From: Prevotella sp. UBA2742
GTDB taxonomy: Bacteria > Bacteroidota > Bacteroidia > Bacteroidales > Bacteroidaceae
Assembly: GCA_002353485.1 (NCBI GenBank)
Contig: DEJS01000005.1
Span: forward strand, 106,216 to 170,215
Reading direction: 5' to 3'
Length of the DNA: 64,000 bases
Shown: positions 23,877-32,136 of the stretch, one piece after another
How positions within the stretch are numbered: the stretch's first letter is position 1
Layout: every line of letters begins with the position of its first letter
The notes under the pieces: model-generated
Seen by the model: the letters and a program-made list of their open reading frames with translations, nothing else
The model's database searches: none
What the model was told of the DNA's origin: nothing
Made by a program: the position numbers and the translations under genes

Positions 23877-24734
23877 TTAGAGTGACATAAAGCGCTGTAG
23901 TATCTCTTCGACGGTTACCTGACGATACTTGCTTGATACCTCGGTGCGTGGCTCCCAGTTCTCTTCGCTGCCCATGTAATTGAGCGTCATGCCCATCTTT
24001 ACTTCTTTCTCGGGGGACGAGAAGGAAATCTTGTGCACCCTGGGGAAGAACTTGCGGCTGAAGCCCTGGAAGTCTTCGTAGTCCCAGTTCAGCTGGTAGT
24101 TTCCGCGATACTTGTCGTTGAACATGATGTTGGCCATTTTCACGCGGGCAGTACCGTTCTCTGCCAGCCAACGGTAGGAAAGCTTGCCGTCTTCCATGAA
24201 GATGACGGTGTCGTCGGTGCCTTCTTCGGTGGTGTATGACTTCAGGGCCTCGTCGGTCACCTTCATCTTGCCTGGCTGGAACAGCTCGTTCCAGAAGAGA
24301 GCCTGCAGCACATAGAAGTCGATGCTGCTGTTACGCAGGAAGTCCAGATGCGAGTAGGGGACCTTCAGGTAAAGCTTGTTGATGCGGTCCATGACCAGTA
24401 CGTATTCCTTGGTGAATTCCAGACGTCCTGCCTCTACGAAGCCGAAGGCCATCAGCTGCAGTCGAATGACGTCGTCGCGTTTCATCTTCAGGTTACCTGT
24501 CAGCGTCATCTGCCGTGAACCTACCTCGACGCTGAACTTTACTTTCGAGGTGATGAAGCGTGCATGTTGAGCATTGTCGGTCACTTTCTGCAGGAAAGCC
24601 TGCTTTTTCAGCGTGTCGACAACAACGGTCTCTGTCGGCGTCTCCTTGACGGCCTTGCGCTTTGAGCTGCAGGCTGCCACTACCGTCACCATCAGGACTA
24701 TGACGGCAATCTTAGAAATACTTAATGCTTTCAT
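23877..24734 (-). CDS. DUF4292 lipoprotein
   Basis: 285 residues with a lipoprotein signal ending in VVAAC (Cys22). The body is beta-rich with ITSKVKFSVEVGSRQMTLTGN and LRLQLMAFG-type strands resembling the LolA/LolB fold that DUF4292 is thought to share, so a part in lipoprotein or lipid handling in the envelope is possible. It overlaps the TPR gene stop by ATGA and precedes the EnvC-like gene by 9 bp. This order is a recurring Bacteroidetes arrangement. Confidence 0.85.
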   Translation of the reverse strand: MKALSISKIAVIVLMVTVVAACSSKRKAVKETPTETVVVDTLKKQAFLQKVTDNAQHARFITSKVKFSVEVGSRQMTLTGNLKMKRDDVIRLQLMAFGFVEAGRLEFTKEYVLVMDRINKLYLKVPYSHLDFLRNSSIDFYVLQALFWNELFQPGKMKVTDEALKSYTTEEGTDDTVIFMEDGKLSYRWLAENGTARVKMANIMFNDKYRGNYQLNWDYEDFQGFSRKFFPRVHKISFSSPEKEVKMGMTLNYMGSEENWEPRTEVSSKYRQVTVEEILQRFMSL

Positions 24735-26455
24735 TCTTTCAGATATTTTTTAAGTTTTATTTTCCTTGTCAATACTTGTCGGCGGTCGTCTTCAGCCTCG
24801 GGGGTCTCTGAAGCTCGGTCCAGAGCCTGCTGCCAAAGGGTGACGGCTTTCTCTTTCTCGCCGACGTGGTAGTAGATGTCGCCGGCATGTTCCAGCAATA
24901 CGGCTGACGTGTCGGAGTCGCATTGCAGTGTCTGGTCGATGTAGATACGTGCCTCGTTATAGCGTTTCTGCATGAATAGTATCCATGCGTATGTGTCCAG
25001 ATAGGTGGCATTCTTAGGCTCTGCCTTGATGGTACGGTAGGACATCTGCTCAGCCTTGTCCAGCTGCTGGCCCAGTTCGCTCAGATAGTAGGCGTAGTTG
25101 TTCAGACAGCCTATGTTGTCGTCTTTCCACTGCAGGCACGAGTCGTAGGCGGCAAAGGCTTCCTGTTCGCGGCCTTTCTGGTGCAAGATGTCTCCCATTA
25201 CGGCGTAGAAGTCGCTGACGATATCGGCATCGCTTTGCTCGTTGATGACACTGATGCCATTCTGGAAGGCGTTTAGGGCGTCGTCAAGTTGTTTTTTCTG
25301 ATAGTAGGCAATGCCCTGGTAGTAGTAGAAAGCCATCTCGTCAGGGTTATACTGTCTGGCTTCTTGACAGAGGGCTATTACCCTGTCTTTATCTTCATCC
25401 TGCCAGGCGTAGCTTACGAGCTGTAGACGTGCCGAGGCATTGTCGGGGGCTATCTCCAATGCCCGTTCCAGCACGGGGCGGATACTGTCATGGGGCATCT
25501 TCTTCAGATTCATATAGGTGGCGCAGAACAATGCCATCTCTGTCTCCGTCCCGGGCTGTGCTATCATCTTGTGGAATAGTTGCAGTACACGAGTGGAGTC
25601 GCCGCCCTGCTGCTCGCTGTCGCTGATGACCTGTCGCATCAGGGCCACGCGGTCTTGCAGGGTCATCTTCTTGTTCAACAGTATCTGCTCGGTCATGGTC
25701 TGTTGGCGCAACGTGTCGTTCAGTTCGTGGTAGTAGGTCAGCATGCCCAACTGGGCCAGACGGTTGTCAGGCTCGGCTTTCAGAATCTCTTCGTATAGCT
25801 CTACGGCTTTCTTCTTCTGACCGTTCTGGTAGAGCGTGTTGGCATACATACAACGATAAGAGAAGTCGTTTGGATACTGGTCGGCCAGCATTTTCATCTC
25901 GCTGATTGCGGCTTTCTTGTTGCCCTTCTGGGTGTAGAGCTGACTTTTGGCATACGACAGCCGCTCGCTTTTACCTTCTATCACCTCCAGGCGAGTGAGG
26001 GCGTCGATGGCTTTGTCGTAGTCTTCTTGTTGCTCGTACAACTGTACCAGCATGCCCAGCACGTCATCACGGTCGCGACGCTTGTCGTACAGCCGTTCCA
26101 GCATCTGGGCTCCTTCTTTGTAGTTGCGCTGGGCGATATAGGCTTCTGCGAGCGACTCCAGATAGACGGTGTTGTCGGGGTCCAGCCTTACGGCACGTTC
26201 AGCATAGCGTAGTGCACGCTCTTTGTCTTTCAGTGCACCATAGTATTGCGACAGGTAGAACCATGCCTCCGAACGTGTGGAGTCTATTTCTACGCAGTGA
26301 CTCAGCAGGTCGAAGGCTGCATCGCTGTTTCCCTTCTCACGCTGACAGATGGCATCAAGGAACATGGCGTCATAGCGCTGTGCCTTGTTCTGCGAGAGAC
26401 AAGGTGCACACGCCAGTACGGCGGTCAACAGCAATATGTATCTCAGTCCTTTCAC
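24731..26455 (-). CDS. Exported tetratricopeptide repeat protein
   Basis: 574 residues beginning at GTG, which overlaps the dut stop as GTGA. A signal peptide ends before Gln22 (PCLS|QNKAQ). The rest is a continuous run of TPR helices (for example AWFYLSQYYGALKDKERALRYAERAVRLDP), perhaps 10-14 repeats. TPRs mediate protein binding; a periplasmic scaffold acting with the DUF4292 lipoprotein and EnvC-like protein is a fair inference from the operon. No catalytic motif was seen. Confidence 0.88.
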   Translation of the reverse strand: MKGLRYILLLTAVLACAPCLSQNKAQRYDAMFLDAICQREKGNSDAAFDLLSHCVEIDSTRSEAWFYLSQYYGALKDKERALRYAERAVRLDPDNTVYLESLAEAYIAQRNYKEGAQMLERLYDKRRDRDDVLGMLVQLYEQQEDYDKAIDALTRLEVIEGKSERLSYAKSQLYTQKGNKKAAISEMKMLADQYPNDFSYRCMYANTLYQNGQKKKAVELYEEILKAEPDNRLAQLGMLTYYHELNDTLRQQTMTEQILLNKKMTLQDRVALMRQVISDSEQQGGDSTRVLQLFHKMIAQPGTETEMALFCATYMNLKKMPHDSIRPVLERALEIAPDNASARLQLVSYAWQDEDKDRVIALCQEARQYNPDEMAFYYYQGIAYYQKKQLDDALNAFQNGISVINEQSDADIVSDFYAVMGDILHQKGREQEAFAAYDSCLQWKDDNIGCLNNYAYYLSELGQQLDKAEQMSYRTIKAEPKNATYLDTYAWILFMQKRYNEARIYIDQTLQCDSDTSAVLLEHAGDIYYHVGEKEKAVTLWQQALDRASETPEAEDDRRQVLTRKIKLKKYLKE

Positions 26456-26889
26456 TTTACTCCAGTGTGTCCGTAGCCCCCTTCGCCTCGTTCCGTAGTG
26501 TCTAACTCTTCTACGAGTTCAAAATCGCCCTGTTCATGGCGTGCAATGACCATCTGGGCAATGCGCTCGCCATCGTTTACCACAAAGTCCTCGTTAGATA
26601 GGTTTATTAATACCACACCTATCTCTCCACGATAGTCGGCATCAATAGTTCCCGGTGTGTTCAACACTGTCAGTCCATGCTTCAGTGCCAATCCGCTGCG
26701 TGGTCTTACCTGAGCCTCGTATCCCTCAGGAAGCGCAATGTGCAGGCCTGTAGGAATCAGCTTGCGCTCCAGTGGGTGCAACGTGACGGGGCAGTCCAAA
26801 TTTGCACGCAGATCCATACCGGCACTCTGGGGCGTGGCATAGGCAGGCAGCTGTTGATGTCCGCGGTTCACTACCTTGATTTTTATCAT
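26452..26889 (-). CDS. dut: Deoxyuridine 5'-triphosphate nucleotidohydrolase
   Basis: 145 residues, trimeric dUTPase with all five motifs: AGMDLRAN (1), PRSGLALKHG (2), GTIDADYRGEIGVVLIN (3), NDGERIAQMVI (4) and RGEGGYGHTG (5). It removes dUTP to keep uracil out of DNA and supplies dUMP. The longer frame upstream includes the promoter, so the ATG at 26889 is used. A 12-bp palindrome lies 4 bp before the start. It heads the envelope operon, so nucleotide hygiene and cell separation genes share a transcript. Confidence 0.97.
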   Translation of the reverse strand: MIKIKVVNRGHQQLPAYATPQSAGMDLRANLDCPVTLHPLERKLIPTGLHIALPEGYEAQVRPRSGLALKHGLTVLNTPGTIDADYRGEIGVVLINLSNEDFVVNDGERIAQMVIARHEQGDFELVEELDTTERGEGGYGHTGVK

Positions 26890-26893
26890 CTTT

Positions 26894-26905
26894 CGAAACG
26901 TTTCG
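26894..26905. promoter_or_regulatory. Perfect palindrome in dut leader (possible operator)
   Basis: CGAAACGTTTCG is a 12-bp perfect palindrome between the dut -7 box and the ATG. It overlaps a second palindrome, TTTCGAAA. Its position inside the roughly 25-nt leader suits a repressor site or a structure blocking ribosome entry; the binding protein is unknown. Confidence 0.45.
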
Positions 26906-26919
26906 TTATTTATAATGTG

Positions 26920-26927
26920 CAAAGGTA
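26920..26927 (-). promoter_or_regulatory. dut operon promoter
   Basis: The minus strand reads TACCTTTGCA, about 30 bp upstream of the dut ATG. Confidence 0.82.
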
Positions 26928-27012
26928 GCGATTTCTTCTGAAACCGCCATCTTTTTTGTACTAAAAAGTCTTATTTCTTCGAAATTCTCTCAGAAACAGC
27001 ACCTTTTCCTTG

Positions 27013-28386
27013 CTACTTACGGAACTTTACCGTGGTAAATGGACGAAGAATCTTGCCAAGGCTGTAAGTGTAATGCTTCAAAAAGGTAGGATTTCCTCCA
27101 TATACTGTAAAAACGTTAAGTTCGCCTGAAGGGTCGGTACAATAATGGTAATCGTTCGAAATATCAGTAGCAGCGGAATTATTATAAAGAGAGTAGGCGG
27201 GGCCCCACATTGTGTTTACTGCCTCTTCAGAAGTTGGCAGCCTCCATCCCGTGATACCATCTTCATCAAAATCTGGTAGGAGCAGGTTGATTTTTGATAA
27301 TACCTGTTCTTTGGTCTGACTGCCTGCTGACAACTCAATCGCATCTTTGTGCATAAGTGTAACTAAAACGTATTCCCCGGTGGGGTCGTCTTCACTTTGA
27401 CAGACGAAGAAGCCTTTGTACGAACCATTAACAGCAGGTGCGCTTCCTTCCTGGATATTATCGTTGCCTGAAGGGTTATTGCCACCAGTGTTGTCGCCGC
27501 TGTTGTTGGGGTCGTCGCCAGTATCATCGGCAGCAGTGGCACCGCTCTCGTTGAAGTTGAACTTGATGACTGTCGTCCCGTTCCAGGTGTCACCCGAGAT
27601 GGCTCCTGTCAACTGCAGTTCTTCAGACTCCGTATAGTTGCCCTCTATCAGAATATGTTTGTTTGCCTCGATGGCATACGGCGACGAGTAGGTATGACTG
27701 ATATAAGCATCACCCTTTCGGAACTTTACGTTTATGGTGGGGTTGCCATTAGCGGGCAACAGGAAGAGGGGCTCAGCCAGTTGCCAGGTGCTTTCACCCT
27801 GCTTTGTAAGGGGGATGGCTTTCTCGCTCGTTTCCTCTCCATAACTACCGTTGAGCAGTAGCTTGTCATACATGGGGTTAAGCACCAGCGATACCTCGTC
27901 GACGGAAGGAGGGATGTTCTTGATAGTCACTTCCTTTAGCTCAAATACTTTTCTTGACAAAGAAAGATTCAGCGTGTTTGTCTCGTTAGTGCCAACAGTA
28001 ATTTCGCTTGCATAGCTCATAAGGTCGCCGTGCAAGGCGTCTTCTGCCAGTGTTATTTCTGATGTCGCCGTGGCATTTTCCATACCGGGCAATTCGTAAT
28101 CGCCCTCCGTGGCACCACCTATGGCGTAGATGTGGTAGGTCATGGGTTCAAGCATGAACGCCAGTTCGTCGTTTTCAGAAAGGAGCGTCTTTTTCCTGAC
28201 ACAAACACCATCAGGATTCATGGCGTATACCGTAAGCGGATAGCTCACCTTCTCATCGTTTTCAACGGCACGCGTATGCACTAACAGCGTGCTGCTGCCT
28301 TCTTCTTGTCCCTGTACGTCGAGGGTTTTCTCACATGAGGAAAGAGTTAGTAATAATGTTACAAAACAAAGTAATGGCTTTTTCAT
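27013..28386 (-). CDS. Cell-surface lipoprotein, FimB/Mfa2-like with C-terminal DUF1566/FISUMP-like part
   Basis: 457 residues with lipoprotein signal LTLSSC (Cys18). The N-terminal part (about 30-280) is beta-rich and resembles the Mfa2/FimB fimbrillin anchors of Bacteroidales (YPLTVYAMNPDG, YHIYAIGG). An Asp/Gly/Asn/Ser-rich linker (about 283-310) leads to a C-terminal region with GWRLPTSEEAVNTMWG, a motif typical of FISUMP/DUF1566-like domains. The combination suggests a surface protein, but neither domain match is certain. It lies 36 bp after the PAP2-like gene and has no clear promoter of its own. Confidence 0.55.
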   Translation of the reverse strand: MKKPLLCFVTLLLTLSSCEKTLDVQGQEEGSSTLLVHTRAVENDEKVSYPLTVYAMNPDGVCVRKKTLLSENDELAFMLEPMTYHIYAIGGATEGDYELPGMENATATSEITLAEDALHGDLMSYASEITVGTNETNTLNLSLSRKVFELKEVTIKNIPPSVDEVSLVLNPMYDKLLLNGSYGEETSEKAIPLTKQGESTWQLAEPLFLLPANGNPTINVKFRKGDAYISHTYSSPYAIEANKHILIEGNYTESEELQLTGAISGDTWNGTTVIKFNFNESGATAADDTGDDPNNSGDNTGGNNPSGNDNIQEGSAPAVNGSYKGFFVCQSEDDPTGEYVLVTLMHKDAIELSAGSQTKEQVLSKINLLLPDFDEDGITGWRLPTSEEAVNTMWGPAYSLYNNSAATDISNDYHYCTDPSGELNVFTVYGGNPTFLKHYTYSLGKILRPFTTVKFRK

Positions 28387-28422
28387 TTTCTCTTACTTAA
28401 TTTAGGTTTTTTGTTAGTGATA

Positions 28423-29043
28423 CTATAAGAATATGATGGCTGTGGCGGCGCAGACGGCTCCTACCCAGAAACCAACAACGACTTGTGCAAGGCTATGCTG
28501 GCGCAGAATCATACGAGAGCTGCCCAGCAGTCCTGCCACGAGGAACACGATGCAAATCCACCATACCGGGTTAAAGCCTAAGTAGTAGGCGAAGGCAAAG
28601 AGGGCTCCTCCTACGCCTCCAATAGCAGCAGTGTGTGTAGAAATTTTCCACCATACGTTGATGAGTGCGCAGACTATTTGTACCAATAAGGCAGCCACCA
28701 CAATACTGCTCATGAAATGGGGCAAGTGGAGTCGTTCCATGACGTAGATGCATGTGAAGTAGCACACGATGCTGATGATGTAAGCCACCATACGTCGTTC
28801 GCGATGTCCTAATTCGACAAGCGTCCATCCCTGATAGCGTCTGTAGAGGTGGATGAGCAGTGTCGGCAAAAGGATGGTGAACAGATATACCAGAAGCAGT
28901 ACCTGAAGTTTGTAGACCCATGGGAACATGTTGAGGTAGCTGAAGGTGAACAGCACTATCAGTCCTATCATGGGCAGGTAGAAAGGTGTGAACAGCATGC
29001 TGATGACCCTGGCAGTCAATATGAGTTCCTTCTGATGTTTCAT
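28423..29043 (-). CDS. PAP2-like membrane phosphatase family protein
   Basis: 206 residues with about six membrane helices. WKISTHTAAIGGVGG fits the SxH block of PAP2 phosphatases, and SSRMILRQHSLAQVVVGFWVG the SRxxxxxH block, with Gln where Asp often stands. PAP2 enzymes dephosphorylate lipid phosphates such as undecaprenyl pyrophosphate or lipid A. An N-terminal Lys/Arg phosphatase block (KxxxxxxRP) is not evident, so activity is uncertain. It follows rpoN by 11 bp. Confidence 0.75.
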   Translation of the reverse strand: MKHQKELILTARVISMLFTPFYLPMIGLIVLFTFSYLNMFPWVYKLQVLLLVYLFTILLPTLLIHLYRRYQGWTLVELGHRERRMVAYIISIVCYFTCIYVMERLHLPHFMSSIVVAALLVQIVCALINVWWKISTHTAAIGGVGGALFAFAYYLGFNPVWWICIVFLVAGLLGSSRMILRQHSLAQVVVGFWVGAVCAATAIIFL

Positions 29044-29054
29044 TTCGAGATTCC

Positions 29055-30560
29055 TTATCTTGTCTTCCTCAGCCTGGCGACGGGTATTCCCATCAGTACC
29101 CGATACTTCGTCACCGTGCGCCGTGCTATGGGGAAGCCTTTCTCGTCGAGAAGTTTCTGTAGGGCCTCGTCGCTGAGAGGCGTGCGCTTGTCCTCTCCGT
29201 CGATGAGGTCACGCAGGGCGACCTTTATCTGTCTGGTGGAGAGCTCCTCGCCATCGGCTGTGGTGTATCCGTCGCTGAAAAAGAATCGCAAGGGGAAGGT
29301 GCCCCAGCGCGTCTGAGCGTATTTAGAGTTAGACACCCTGGAAATGGTGCTCAGGTCTAAGCCTGTCTTTTCAGCGATGTCCTTTAGTATCATTGGGCGT
29401 AGCGAGGCCTCCTCTCCGTCTTCGAAGAAACGGTGCTGCCATGCAATGATGGCGCGCATGGTGATGGTCAGAACGTGGCGTCGCTGGCGTATGGCGTCGA
29501 TAAAACTCTGGGCGGCATCAACCTTCTTTCTGGTATAGAGCAGTGCCTCTTTCATCTGTTTGCTAAGGTGTCCCTTGTCAGCCTGATATTGCTTCAGGGT
29601 GTCAGTGAAAGATGGTGACACACGTAGCTCAGGTACTTCGCTGTTGTTAAGAACGAAGCTGATGCTGCCGTCATCGTGGGTGTCGATAATGAAGTCGGGT
29701 GTGATTTGCTGTAGTGAGCGCCCTATTGTCTCGCTCATGGCGACACCAGGTTTAGGGTTAAGCTTTCGCAGTTCGGCAATGAGCGTCTCAGTTTGTAGAT
29801 TGCTTAGTTTTAAGACCTGTTGCAGGCGGTCCCAATGCTTTTTAGTAAACAGTTCGAAATGGTGGGTAAGCGTCAGAACCATGAGCTCCTTGAGCTTTGT
29901 GGGCTCCCTGCGTTCTACCTGTAGCAGGAGACACTCCTGCAGGGTACGCGCTCCGATACCCGCGGGGTCAAACTCCTGAAGGATGGAGAGCACCTGTTCC
30001 ACTTCGGTAGGTGTAGTATCGAGATTGTGGTAGATGGCCATTTCGTCGCAGATGCTGTCAAGTGATTTTCTGAGCAGTCCGTCGTCGTCCAGAGAGCCTA
30101 TGAGGTACTCCATGATGTCGCGTTGCTGAGCTGTCAGCTCCGTCATATTCATTTGTTCGTTCAGCTGGTCGATGAAAGATTCCGTCTGCCCGTATACAAC
30201 CTCTTCGTGGGTTTCACCAGACTGTGCCCCGTGGTAATATACTGGCAGTTCTTCATCGTCGCGTCCTATCTGTTCCAAGGCTTGGTCCATGGCCATCTGG
30301 CGTTCCTCTTGCTCGTAGTCTGCTGGGTTCTCTGCACCTTCAGCCGGTTCATGGGGACCTGAAGATTCTTCATAGTCCGGATAGTCGTCAGACGATTGTT
30401 CAAGAGCAGGGTTGTCGTTCATCTCAATATCAATGCGTTCCAGCAGTTGAGTAATAGGCATTTCCGTCAATTGCGCCTGCAACAATTGTTGCTGCGTAAT
30501 GCTTTGGGTCAGTTTCTGTTGCTGTGCCAGCCTTTGCTCTTGTATCTGCTCCTGCGTCAT
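29055..30560 (-). CDS. rpoN: RNA polymerase sigma-54 factor
   Basis: 501 residues. The Gln/Leu-rich activator-interacting region I (QQKLTQSITQQQLLQAQ), the acidic region II (about 60-100), the core-binding domain and the C-terminal RpoN box ARRTVTKYR are all present. Sigma-54 directs polymerase to -24/-12 promoters that need AAA+ activators. The upstream ATG at 30572 lies within the -7 box, so MTQEQ at 30560 is the start, 9 bp after the box. Confidence 0.97.
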   Translation of the reverse strand: MTQEQIQEQRLAQQQKLTQSITQQQLLQAQLTEMPITQLLERIDIEMNDNPALEQSSDDYPDYEESSGPHEPAEGAENPADYEQEERQMAMDQALEQIGRDDEELPVYYHGAQSGETHEEVVYGQTESFIDQLNEQMNMTELTAQQRDIMEYLIGSLDDDGLLRKSLDSICDEMAIYHNLDTTPTEVEQVLSILQEFDPAGIGARTLQECLLLQVERREPTKLKELMVLTLTHHFELFTKKHWDRLQQVLKLSNLQTETLIAELRKLNPKPGVAMSETIGRSLQQITPDFIIDTHDDGSISFVLNNSEVPELRVSPSFTDTLKQYQADKGHLSKQMKEALLYTRKKVDAAQSFIDAIRQRRHVLTITMRAIIAWQHRFFEDGEEASLRPMILKDIAEKTGLDLSTISRVSNSKYAQTRWGTFPLRFFFSDGYTTADGEELSTRQIKVALRDLIDGEDKRTPLSDEALQKLLDEKGFPIARRTVTKYRVLMGIPVARLRKTR

Positions 30561-30569
30561 AACTGAATG

Positions 30570-30577
30570 CAAAGATA
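30570..30577 (-). promoter_or_regulatory. rpoN promoter
   Basis: The minus strand reads TATCTTTGCA, ending 9 bp before the rpoN ATG; the leader is probably only a few nucleotides. Confidence 0.78.
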
Positions 30578-30672
30578 CAAATAAGGAAGAATAAAAGTGC
30601 AGGATATCAGTTAAACGATGTTAAAAGCCGTCAATGATGCAAGAAGAGATTGGTCAGTTGTTTTATTTTTCG

Positions 30673-30680
30673 TACCTTTG
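30673..30680 (+). promoter_or_regulatory. tRNA-Arg/dgt promoter
   Basis: TACCTTTGCA, 17 bp before the mature tRNA 5' end. No separate promoter is visible for dgt. Confidence 0.82.
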
Positions 30681-30697
30681 CAGGAGTTTTTTTTGTT

Positions 30698-30769
30698 GCC
30701 CTGATAGTTAAATGGATATAACAAGGCTCTCCTAAAGCTTAGTTCCGAGTTCGATTCTCGGTCGGGGTA
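30698..30769 (+). tRNA. tRNA-Arg (anticodon CCT)
   Basis: Cloverleaf read by eye: acceptor GCCCTGA with TCGGGGT (two wobble pairs), D arm GTTA/TAAC, anticodon stem 30724-30728 with 30736-30740 around loop CTCCTAA, T arm CCGAG-TTCGATT-CTCGG, discriminator A. CCA is not encoded, as usual in Bacteroidetes. It reads AGG codons. The dgt ATG follows only 15 bp later. Confidence 0.93.
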
Positions 30770-30784
30770 CCTCACTTGGAAAGC

Positions 30785-32125
30785 ATGGAATGGCAAAGAC
30801 TTATATCTAACAAACGTCTGGGACAGGAGCATCGCCATGTAGAACGTCACGACGACAGAACGGAGTTTAAACGCGATTACGACCGCCTTATTTTCTCAGC
30901 TCCATTTCGTAGGTTGCAGAACAAGACACAGGTGTTTCCTTTGCCTGGTAGTGTGTTTGTGCACAACCGTTTGACCCACTCTCTGGAGGTGGCCAGTGTT
31001 GGCATGTCGCTGGGGAACGATGTGGCTTCGCGTATCGTCAGGGAGAAACGTCCAGCACTTCGTGGGACCTTATTTGAAGAGATTGGGCAGATAGTAGCTA
31101 CGGCCTGTCTGGCTCATGATTTGGGTAATCCTCCTTTTGGCCATTCTGGAGAGAAAGCAATACAAACCTTCTTTACTGAAGGTAACGGTCGTCCGTTGAA
31201 GGAGATGGTGAGTCCTGAGTTTTGGGCTGACATCACACATTTTGAGGGCAATGCCAATGGCTTCCGTCTGTTGACGCATCAGTTCAAGGGTCGCAGGCCA
31301 GGTGGATTTGTGATGACCTACTCTACTATTGCCAGCATTGTGAAGTATCCTTTTTCTTCGATGGCTCCCAGCAAGAAAGGTAAGTTTGGCTTCTTTGTCA
31401 GTGAGCAGCCGACATTTAAACGGCTGGCTGACGAAATGGGGCTTATCCGTCTTTCCGATATTGGCATGCCGTTGCGCTATGCACGTCACCCACTGGTGTA
31501 TTTGGTAGAGGCTGCTGATGATATTTGCTATGAGATTATGGATTTGGAGGATGCTCACAAACTGAAGATTCTTTCGTTTGATGTAGTATCGCAGCTGTTC
31601 CTGAGTTTTTTTGACGAGTCAACCCGGCAGCATATCCTGCAGCGCATAGAGGACGAGCAGCTGAGGGACGAGAACGAACAGATAGTGTATCTCAGAGCAT
31701 GTGTCATAGGCAAGCTTGAGAATGAGTGTGTGAATGTGTTTGTGGCTCATGAGGATGAGATTCTTTCAGGCACTTTTGAGGGTAGTCTCATCGACCACAT
31801 TAGCACACCTCAGCGCGAAGCTTATGAAAGTTGTGCTAAGCTGTCGGTGGAACGGGTATATAAGAGTCGTCCCGTGTTGGACGTGGAATTGTCTGGCTAC
31901 CAGATTATGGCTACACTGATGGACAAGATGACAGAGGCCGTAATGAACCCCAAACGCTATTATTCGCAACAGCTGATAGGACGCGTGTCGTCTCAATACG
32001 ACATTGAGGCTGACAACTTGGAAGATCGTCTGATGGCTGTTATCGACTACATTTCTGGCATGACAGACGTCTATGCCCTTGATGTCTATCAGAAGATTAA
32101 CGGCATCTCTCTGCCCATTGTTTAA
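30785..32125 (+). CDS. dgt: Deoxyguanosinetriphosphate triphosphohydrolase (dNTPase)
   Basis: 446 residues of the HD superfamily. Metal ligands: His65 in NRLTHSLEVASVG and His111-Asp112 in ACLAHDLGNPPFGHSGE. It hydrolyses dGTP (or other dNTPs) to the nucleoside and triphosphate, adjusting dNTP pools. An in-frame TTG three codons earlier is less likely than ATG 30785. It lies immediately after tRNA-Arg and apparently shares its promoter, so tRNA processing may create the mRNA 5' end. Confidence 0.93.
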   Translation: MEWQRLISNKRLGQEHRHVERHDDRTEFKRDYDRLIFSAPFRRLQNKTQVFPLPGSVFVHNRLTHSLEVASVGMSLGNDVASRIVREKRPALRGTLFEEIGQIVATACLAHDLGNPPFGHSGEKAIQTFFTEGNGRPLKEMVSPEFWADITHFEGNANGFRLLTHQFKGRRPGGFVMTYSTIASIVKYPFSSMAPSKKGKFGFFVSEQPTFKRLADEMGLIRLSDIGMPLRYARHPLVYLVEAADDICYEIMDLEDAHKLKILSFDVVSQLFLSFFDESTRQHILQRIEDEQLRDENEQIVYLRACVIGKLENECVNVFVAHEDEILSGTFEGSLIDHISTPQREAYESCAKLSVERVYKSRPVLDVELSGYQIMATLMDKMTEAVMNPKRYYSQQLIGRVSSQYDIEADNLEDRLMAVIDYISGMTDVYALDVYQKINGISLPIV

Positions 32126-32136
32126 ATGGGTATGCT

